Shown: in pieces, positions 58,125 to 64,000 of the stretch
Layout: every line of letters starts with the position of its first letter
How positions within the stretch are numbered: the stretch's first letter is position 1
NCBI GenBank assembly: GCA_021775735.1
Contig: JAJFHG010000038.1
Span: 1 to 64,000 of the forward strand
Reading direction: 5' to 3'
DNA: 64,000 nt
Origin: Hyphomicrobiaceae bacterium
GTDB lineage: Bacteria > Pseudomonadota > Alphaproteobacteria > Rhizobiales > Hyphomicrobiaceae
Made by a program: the position numbers and the translations under genes
The notes under the pieces: generated by a model
What the model saw: the letters and a program-made list of their open reading frames with translations, nothing else
Databases searched by the model: none
Told to the model about the DNA's origin: nothing

Positions 58125-59960
58125 CTAATTTTGCTGGCGTTTTCTAAGACGTTGCTTGCGCATCTCACGGTCATAGAGGATTTCACCTCCCGGAACGCGG
58201 ATATCTCGGACAAGTTCTAATTCATGGCGACCGGGCGCCCGCGACAACACCGAAATACCCATCGCCGCAGCAATCGCCATCGGGAAACCTATGATCCCGG
58301 CAATGCGTCCATCAATTCCAATCCACCCGGCTTCGCCCATCAAGATTGCAAGAATAGCAGCGCTGGCACCACACATGATGCCCATCACCGCACCTGAGGT
58401 GGTTAATCTCTTCCACCAAATTGAAAGCACAAGAACTGGGAACAGAGCTGCACCAACGATCGATAAGGACCACATCCAAAGCCTCAGCGGATCACCCGGT
58501 GCAAACAGCGTCAAACCTGCACCAATGCCAAGTGCAACGCCGACTGAAGCCCGTCCAGCCAAAAGACGTGGTGCAGTATCAATCGGTGCCCACGTCAAAC
58601 CATGCACAACATCTTCTGAAATGACGTTGCCGAGTGCCAACGCAGTTGCACTGATCGCCGCTAAGGCCATGGCCAATCCACCTGCAACCGCGAGCATCCA
58701 AAAGGTATTTGGGAAGCTTGCCGCCATAGGTAAACTAAACAAAACAGCATCCCTCTTCATGAAAAGTGTCGTCACCAGAACGCGGCTGCTTTCGGAATCC
58801 AACTTGACGTAGCCGTGCTCAATCAAAGGTTTGAGCACAGGCGCGACACCATCTGGTTGTGGCACCAAAACCGCCTCAAACATGTAGTGACGCATGAATA
58901 TAGCAATGGCAATGAGTGTGAGCATCACAACACCATAGATCACTGTTGCCCAACCAAGAGACTTACGCGCCTCATAAACGCCGGGGGTGGCAGATACGCG
59001 CGGCAATAGCCAGGGTGATGCTGCAAATCCAGTTAGGAAAATGACGGTTGCAAAGAAAAAAGCGAGCGGACCAACATTACCAAAGGCATCCACGAAACGT
59101 TTTTGAATGGGTTCAAAGCCATCTTGAGCGAAAGAAAATTGCAACCACGTTGCTTCCGCCATCGGCACAGCCAAGGCAGGTTCATTGCGAACCATCTCGC
59201 GCAGAATGGGTCCGTTACTGAGCTGTGGCATCGGAAAGTTCGTCAGCAATATCGCGACGATAGATACCGGCACCAATAGTGCAAGAATGCCAACAATGGA
59301 TTGAGCAACATTCGACCAACTCAGCCCGCGCATACCACCTGCAACAAGTGTTGCCACAACGACCAGCACCAAAATGAGCACGAGACCTGTACGTGGGATA
59401 CCTACAAGTTCTGAGGCGGCAAATGTTGCCAATTGAAATTCAGCAACCATGGTCAAGGCCAGTGTAATCGCAACCACAGCGGCAACGATCAGGCGCAAAA
59501 ATCGGCTCTGAAAACGGCGCCCTAAGTAACTCGGTATTGTGTATGCGCCATACTTGCGCAGGAACGGGGCCATCAGGATCGCCATCACAACAAATCCCGA
59601 AAGACCACCAATCAGGATGCATAGACCATCAAATCCAGCAACAAAAAAGATCCCGGCCACTGAGAGCACACCCGTTGCGCCCATTGCGGTAACAGCTAAG
59701 ACAAGTCCGCTATAAAAGGCGGGAACACGGCGACCGGACGCAAAATAATCTAGCGGATCTTCAGTGTGGGAAAATATTCCAATCACAGCATATCCCACAA
59801 TAGGAAATGCCAACATCGCACCTGCAAGAATCCCGCTGGAAACGTCTAGTTGCTCCAACACTAGAGCAAGAAGCACCAAGGAAATGAAAGCGCTCGTAAA
59901 AATTCCGAAATACGTTCCAAGCTTCGGATTGACGAGGCGACTGCGGTGCGTGAATGACAT
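58125..59960 (-). CDS. Sodium:solute symporter (SSS family), large subunit
   Basis: This 611-residue transporter has about 13 membrane helices. The family signature DYFASGRRVPAFYSGLVLAV is near residues 71-90, followed by AVTAMGATGVLSVAGIFFVAG and later GMRGLSWSNVAQSIVGILAL. A charged cytoplasmic tail closes the protein. Together with the DUF4212 gene upstream (42 bp gap) it forms the two-gene symporter type often called acetate/ActP-like. Acetate or another small acid would fit the ethylmalonyl-CoA pathway in the same window, but this is inference. Confidence 0.9.
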   Translation of the reverse strand: MSFTHRSRLVNPKLGTYFGIFTSAFISLVLLALVLEQLDVSSGILAGAMLAFPIVGYAVIGIFSHTEDPLDYFASGRRVPAFYSGLVLAVTAMGATGVLSVAGIFFVAGFDGLCILIGGLSGFVVMAILMAPFLRKYGAYTIPSYLGRRFQSRFLRLIVAAVVAITLALTMVAEFQLATFAASELVGIPRTGLVLILVLVVVATLVAGGMRGLSWSNVAQSIVGILALLVPVSIVAILLTNFPMPQLSNGPILREMVRNEPALAVPMAEATWLQFSFAQDGFEPIQKRFVDAFGNVGPLAFFFATVIFLTGFAASPWLLPRVSATPGVYEARKSLGWATVIYGVVMLTLIAIAIFMRHYMFEAVLVPQPDGVAPVLKPLIEHGYVKLDSESSRVLVTTLFMKRDAVLFSLPMAASFPNTFWMLAVAGGLAMALAAISATALALGNVISEDVVHGLTWAPIDTAPRLLAGRASVGVALGIGAGLTLFAPGDPLRLWMWSLSIVGAALFPVLVLSIWWKRLTTSGAVMGIMCGASAAILAILMGEAGWIGIDGRIAGIIGFPMAIAAAMGISVLSRAPGRHELELVRDIRVPGGEILYDREMRKQRLRKRQQN

Positions 59961-60002
59961 TAACGCGACCCTTTTCTGGCGGTTTTAATCTTTGTGTGGT
60001 CT

Positions 60003-60263
60003 CTAGTTGTCTTCATGGGCACCATGCCAGTGGTCAATTGCGTCTTGTCGGTTTACAAAACTAGCGACTGTAATAACGGCAATTACAAAGAAGCCATGAG
60101 CTGCCAGGAAGAAACCAACTGGAATGCTCAAAAATTTATCGTCGTTCAACGCATTGGCATAGAGAGGCAAGACAACCATCGAGCCAAGCAGCGGCACCAG
60201 TGATGCCAACATCTGCCATTTTGTATGTTGCCAATAGGGCTTTCGTTCTTTGCGTTCGATCAT
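60003..60263 (-). CDS. DUF4212 small subunit of sodium:solute symporter
   Basis: This 86-residue protein has two membrane helices (KWQMLASLVPLLGSMVVLPL and SIPVGFFLAAHGFFVIAVIT) and a soluble C-terminus. It matches the DUF4212 family, always found directly before SSS symporters of this type. It lies 42 bp upstream of the symporter gene and is probably cotranscribed with it. Confidence 0.88.
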   Translation of the reverse strand: MIERKERKPYWQHTKWQMLASLVPLLGSMVVLPLYANALNDDKFLSIPVGFFLAAHGFFVIAVITVASFVNRQDAIDHWHGAHEDN

Positions 60264-60641
60264 TATGTTTTATGCTCTTTTGTTTTTATGTCGCTTGGTC
60301 CGTATTCATTATTAGATCGTTTTAAAGACGACCTCTGTCTAGACTTTTTAAGGCCCTTCATGACTATGTTCTTTGTTAGCATTACGGCGTCTGAATTTTG
60401 GGTCAATAATTCAATGCGTTCTGCGACCTAACGTCGACAATAACCACAAAACATTGGATAACTACCGGTTCCTCCGATTGCTGCCCAATTCAGGTTGTCC
60501 TAGCTTTGCTGAGTTGATTCGCCGGATCGACAGAATTCAATATCACACGTTCGGGGCAAGACGCTGCTTGACGAACCGAGTGATTGACAGTGCCTAAAAC
60601 CCGTTGTTCGGCACAAAAACAAACTTGGGAAGGTTCAAACT
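60264..60641. other. Divergent intergenic region before mscL
   Basis: This 378-bp region lies between the symporter operon (minus) and mscL (plus). It should hold both promoters. A TTGACA hexamer is present at about 60585 but no good -10 follows. I see no gene, tRNA or clear repeat. Confidence 0.4.
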
Positions 60642-61028
60642 ATGGGAATGCTTCAAGAATTCAAGGATTTTGCCATCAAGGGCAACATGATCGACATGGC
60701 TGTCGGCTTTATCATGGGCGGTGCGTTCGGTACCGTTGTGAGTTCGTTGGTCAAGGACGTTATCATGCCACCGGTTGGCATGTTGATGGGCGGCGTAGAC
60801 TTTTCGAAACTGGGATACAAGCTCGGCATCGGCCCAGATGGCAAAGACGTGGCAATTAACTACGGCACATTTATCAATAGCATCATCAGCTTTGTAATTC
60901 TGGCATTCTGCATTTTCATGTTGGTCAAAGCTGTTAACGCGCTGAAGAAAAAAGCAGAAGAAGAACCATCATCTCCGCCAAAACAGGAAGTTCTCCTAGA
61001 AGAAATTCGTGACGCTTTGAAGAAGTAA
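60642..61028 (+). CDS. mscL: Large-conductance mechanosensitive channel MscL
   Basis: This 128-residue channel opens under membrane tension to release osmolytes. The N-terminal MLQEFKDFAIKGNMIDMAVG amphipathic and TM1 region, VVSSLVKDVIMPPVGMLMGG, NYGTFINSIISFVILAFCIF (TM2) and the cytoplasmic helix EVLLEEIRDALKK are all present. GGGAAGG precedes the ATG. It is followed by an intrinsic terminator. Confidence 0.98.
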   Translation: MGMLQEFKDFAIKGNMIDMAVGFIMGGAFGTVVSSLVKDVIMPPVGMLMGGVDFSKLGYKLGIGPDGKDVAINYGTFINSIISFVILAFCIFMLVKAVNALKKKAEEEPSSPPKQEVLLEEIRDALKK

Positions 61029-61054
61029 AGCACAACGCGTTACGCTCAAAAACT

Positions 61055-61093
61055 TAAACCGCTCGTCGGGATGATCCTGGTGAGCGGTTTTCT
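61055..61093 (+). terminator. Intrinsic terminator after mscL
   Basis: AAACCGCTC pairs with GAGCGGTTT around a 17-base loop and is followed by TCTTT. It lies 27 bases after the mscL stop, before the convergent radical SAM gene. Confidence 0.7.
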
Positions 61094-61128
61094 TTACTAT
61101 GACAATTTATTTAAACGGCAAATTTCAT

Positions 61129-62136
61129 CTAATCATGTGCTGAACAACTACCACCGCCAAGAACGCAAAATTTAGCGCAATGAACATGACAAAGTTTTAC
61201 GGCCCCATCAGAGAACATTCCGCCGTTGGCTGATTTAGATTCAGCAAGATTCACGCCCATCTCAAAGGCCTCATCATAGGGCAAAAGCGTACACGGCAAG
61301 ACAACAGGCACTGAGGCACCTTTGCGTTTCACCACCATACGCGATGTGGCACACATCATATCTTCCGGACGCATGTTGAGAACCGCCCAACACGCGGTGG
61401 TGATTTCAGGAACGTCGGCTTCTTCATCCATCTCTGGAAATAATATCACCTGGGTTGGGTCATCCGCGTCGAGTGCCCAGCCATTGTCTTTCGCGAGTGC
61501 ATGATAGCCCGCACGCGCTTGAAGTTCGGTCTCTCCCCAACACGTGCGCCCTGCAATAGACATTGCAAAACCTTTTTGTGACAGCCAGTTCAATCCCTCC
61601 ATCGCGGATTGAAAGGTATTTTGCCCACGTTCTTCCTCATGCAAATCCTTCGTGTAGTGATCAAGACTAACTCTGAGCTTAAGGCGGCAACCTGAGCTAT
61701 CCTTAAGCCGTAACAACCCATCTTTAATGCTGCGCCGCTGCATCGGCACCATAGCGTTAGTGAGAACGAGCACCTCAAAATCACGCTCTAGCGCCGCTTC
61801 AATCATCGCAAGGGCATCAGGATTGAGAAATGGTTCGCCGCCTGTAAAGCCAATTTCTCTGACCGACGCCTGTTTTGCTTCGTCCAGAAAGGGAATAATT
61901 TCATCTACTTTCAGATAAACCAAGCGGTCGTTTTTGGGGCTCGATTCTATATAGCAATTGCGACACGTAATATTGCACAGCGTTCCTGTATTAAACCAAA
62001 GCGTTTCCAATTGCGTCAAAGCAACTTCGGCGCGTGGTTCACCCTTGGACGTCGTATTCGGATCTGTAAATTTACCGGCGTGTGAACCACACATTGCGGG
62101 TAAATCAGGCCTTCGCGTTGTTATGTCAATCACCAC
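61129..62136 (-). CDS. Radical SAM protein with C-terminal cysteine cluster
   Basis: This 335-residue protein contains the radical SAM motif CNITCRNC (Cys54, 58, 61; C-x3-C-x2-C), which binds a 4Fe-4S cluster that cleaves S-adenosylmethionine. GFTGGEPF supplies the SAM-binding GGE region. The C-terminal end carries four more cysteines (CHVHCAKFC and a last Cys, residues 316-331), likely a second cluster. The substrate is unknown. It lies 239 bp after the molybdopterin oxidoreductase gene on the same strand; a maturation role is possible but unproven. The start is GTG at 62136. Confidence 0.82.
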   Translation of the reverse strand: MVIDITTRRPDLPAMCGSHAGKFTDPNTTSKGEPRAEVALTQLETLWFNTGTLCNITCRNCYIESSPKNDRLVYLKVDEIIPFLDEAKQASVREIGFTGGEPFLNPDALAMIEAALERDFEVLVLTNAMVPMQRRSIKDGLLRLKDSSGCRLKLRVSLDHYTKDLHEEERGQNTFQSAMEGLNWLSQKGFAMSIAGRTCWGETELQARAGYHALAKDNGWALDADDPTQVILFPEMDEEADVPEITTACWAVLNMRPEDMMCATSRMVVKRKGASVPVVLPCTLLPYDEAFEMGVNLAESKSANGGMFSDGAVKLCHVHCAKFCVLGGGSCSAHD

Positions 62137-62290
62137 AGGTCAGCGGTCTCTTATTTGAATTTTGATGGTCTCGTAGCAGTCATCAGTACACCGGAAAAGT
62201 GGGTGCCTCTTTGAGTAGTACGTTGCTTCACGGACCAGAGTTTCGCCTATTGCGTGCTTGCTTCAACCAGCCAAACGAGCGCCGCAAACA

Positions 62291-62329
62291 AACGTGGGGC
62301 GTATCACAGTCTTGGATGCGCCCCACGTT
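62291..62329. terminator. Hairpin after the molybdopterin oxidoreductase gene
   Basis: AACGTGGGGCG pairs with CGCCCCACGTT around about 17 bases. It lies about 47 bases after the oxidoreductase stop on the minus strand, and a GTTTGTTTG tract follows. It separates the oxidoreductase from the radical SAM gene. Confidence 0.65.
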
Positions 62330-62375
62330 TAGATTTTTCCAGTCGGCTCGTCACAGCCTCCTAAGCCTTCCCCAC

Positions 62376-64000
62376 TTAGTTAGAGCGGCTTACCTCCACC
62401 AGGTTGTCTGAGAAGGACGGTGCGTGGCCCATGTCCGTAAACTCCGCTGAACTGATGGAATTGACTGTGCCGGAATTGAGCTGACGCCAATATCCGAGCG
62501 TCGCAACCACGACCCCCATATTCACGTCACCTGAAATACGCGCCACCCCTTTGAATGCGCCGCGTTCGTTGGCAACCTGAACACGGTCGCCTTCTTCAAT
62601 GCCGCGTGGCTTGGCATCAGCCGCATTGATCAACACAAACTGCTCACCTTGACCTTTGATCTTGTGCTCCATGTTGGCGTAGCACGAGTTTAAGAAGCCA
62701 TGGCTTTTTGGTGAGACAATATTGAGCGGGAATTTCTCTGCCAACAATGGATTTGACGATGCTGATTCTCTCGGCGGGGTGTAGTCCGGCAGCGGATCCA
62801 AAGGTTCACCTGGCTGCGAGCCCTCGTACATTTGCCGGAATGGGCCAGCAACGAAGTTGACCGCACCGGGAACTTCAAACATGCACTTTCCAGATTCGGT
62901 TGGAAAGTTACCTTCCTTGTGAGGTGCGCGATCATCCTTGGTGCCAACCTTCAAGCGAGCAAAGCCATGCTCGCGCATATACTCAAGGTCAATACCTTCA
63001 CACGCTGGTGAATCCCAATCGACATAATTCTCCAGGCACTCTGAATCCGACCATTTGAAATTGTCGTCTTCAAACCCAAGGCGTGCAGCCAAGCGGCGGA
63101 AGATTTCATTGTTCGGTATGGCTTCACCAGGAGAGGTTGCCGATTTGGCATTGTAAGTGAGATAGAGATGGCCCCACGACAGGATCATATCTTCCATCTC
63201 AGCCCCCATCGAGGCTGGCAACACAATGTCAGCATACGATGCTGTATCTGAAATAAAGTGTTCGGCAGAAACCAGGAACAGGTCTTCCCGCTTCAAGCCT
63301 TCGACGATCTTGTCGGTCTCCGGCGCCTGCGTGACAGGGTTCGAATTCCAGCACATCATCGACTTGATCGGCACCTTGAGATCCATCTCGCCGGTTAGTA
63401 CACGACCAATCTGCAGATTGTTGATGACCTGCGTGCCCTCAGGAATAAGGTCAGGACGACAGATCACATCAAACTTATAGGGGTGCTCCCAAACTGGGAA
63501 CTGCGTGATGCCACCGCCAACATGGCGCCATGCACCCGTGAGCGCTGGAATGCAACTCACCGCGCGAATGGTTTGACCACCACCGTGATGGCGTTCAAGA
63601 GCAACGCCAATACGGATCGCAGCGGGCTGTGCTGTAGCAAGTTCTTTGGCAAGTTTGCGAATATCATCAGCTGGAATGCCGGTGATTTCAGACGCCCATT
63701 CCGGTGTTTTTGTAGAGGCGCGCTCCTTCAGAGCATCAAAACCAGACGTGTAGTTGTCGACGTAGTCTTGATCGACGAGGCCTTGCTCAATGATTGAATT
63801 GATCACGGCCATGGCCAACGCACCATCAGTTCCAGGCTTTGGACAAATGTGCCAATCGGCTTCCTTCGCGGTGCGCGAAGCGTACGCATCAATGACGACA
63901 ACCTTGGCACCGGCCTTCTGCGCCTCTTTAACAATGGCCCAGTGGTGCAAGTTTGTGCTGACTGAATTGCAAGCCCAAATAACGATGTACTTAGAATGGA
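62376..64000 (-). CDS. Molybdopterin oxidoreductase, C-terminal part (gene runs off the window)
   Basis: The visible part, about 541 residues, is the middle and C-terminal region of a DMSO-reductase-family molybdoenzyme. It shows YIVIWACNSVSTNLHHW, AKVVVIDAYASRTAKEADWH, PGTDGALAMAVINSII, the WNSNPVTQAPET region, DIVLPASMGAEMEDM and a C-terminal dinucleotide-binding beta-barrel (GEQFVLINAADAKPRGIEEGD). The N-terminus, with any iron-sulfur motif and the molybdenum ligand, lies beyond base 64000. Formate dehydrogenase-like, BisC-like or other substrates cannot be told apart here. The reading frame stays open to the window edge. Confidence 0.9.
   Translation of the reverse strand, partial: HSKYIVIWACNSVSTNLHHWAIVKEAQKAGAKVVVIDAYASRTAKEADWHICPKPGTDGALAMAVINSIIEQGLVDQDYVDNYTSGFDALKERASTKTPEWASEITGIPADDIRKLAKELATAQPAAIRIGVALERHHGGGQTIRAVSCIPALTGAWRHVGGGITQFPVWEHPYKFDVICRPDLIPEGTQVINNLQIGRVLTGEMDLKVPIKSMMCWNSNPVTQAPETDKIVEGLKREDLFLVSAEHFISDTASYADIVLPASMGAEMEDMILSWGHLYLTYNAKSATSPGEAIPNNEIFRRLAARLGFEDDNFKWSDSECLENYVDWDSPACEGIDLEYMREHGFARLKVGTKDDRAPHKEGNFPTESGKCMFEVPGAVNFVAGPFRQMYEGSQPGEPLDPLPDYTPPRESASSNPLLAEKFPLNIVSPKSHGFLNSCYANMEHKIKGQGEQFVLINAADAKPRGIEEGDRVQVANERGAFKGVARISGDVNMGVVVATLGYWRQLNSGTVNSISSAEFTDMGHAPSFSDNLVEVSRSN

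Overview
The window reads as a chromosomal segment of an alphaproteobacterium that assimilates one-carbon and two-carbon compounds, most like a methylotroph of the Hyphomicrobiales type. The basis is gene content. It carries a nearly complete core of the serine cycle (sgaA, mclA, mtkA, mtkB, ppc, ftfL), the signature enzymes of the ethylmalonyl-CoA pathway (ccr, ecm, mcd), and the alphaproteobacterial housekeeping order rplU-rpmA-GNAT-obg...proB-proA-nadD-rsfS-rlmH. Base composition looks moderate in GC. I see no insertion sequence, prophage, integrase or CRISPR array. Species cannot be named from the sequence.

Layout. 1-3.1 kb: a tRNA-Ser, a GbsR/MarR-like regulator coupled to a DUF4166 protein, a small 2TM protein and an Ntn-type amidase. 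3.2-15.1 kb: ribosomal and housekeeping genes, with a block for 2,4-dienoyl-CoA reductase, a dicarboxylate/amino-acid symporter, a MAPEG protein and a glutathione transferase set between obg and proB. 15.1-28.2 kb: a CelD-like acyltransferase, an SDR enzyme, a cobalamin-binding protein and methylsuccinyl-CoA dehydrogenase, a long low-complexity protein with a helix-hairpin-helix, a BrkB-type membrane protein, crotonyl-CoA carboxylase/reductase and ethylmalonyl-CoA mutase. 28.3-32.3 kb: tRNA-Leu, a D,D-carboxypeptidase with a very basic tail, a Wzx-like flippase and a CAP-domain lipoprotein. 32.3-38.1 kb: an accessory-looking island holding a two-gene operon (a probable winged-helix protein plus a 1133-residue double P-loop ATPase with a HerA/DUF87-type C-terminus), with long flanking intergenic regions that carry repeats. 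38.1-47.2 kb: moeA, a bifunctional penicillin-binding protein, rpe-prk-fbp, a degenerate HlyC-like protein and UDP-glucose dehydrogenase. 47.4-58 kb: the C1 assimilation block. 58-64 kb: a Na+/solute symporter with its DUF4212 small subunit, mscL, a radical SAM protein and the C-terminal part of a molybdopterin oxidoreductase.

How the genes fit together: FtfL brings formate carbon onto tetrahydrofolate. SgaA, Ppc, MtkAB and MclA turn C1 units and CO2 into malyl-CoA, then into acetyl-CoA and glyoxylate. Ccr, Ecm and Mcd regenerate glyoxylate from acetyl-CoA. Ecm needs B12, and a cobalamin-binding protein lies beside mcd. PRK and class I FBPase are present without RuBisCO in view, so they may serve a Calvin cycle encoded elsewhere or supply ribulose bisphosphate as a signal, as described for Methylorubrum. 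The most unusual items are the double-ATPase operon, a response regulator without its phospho-acceptor Asp upstream of sgaA, and the HlyC-like protein that lacks the catalytic residues.
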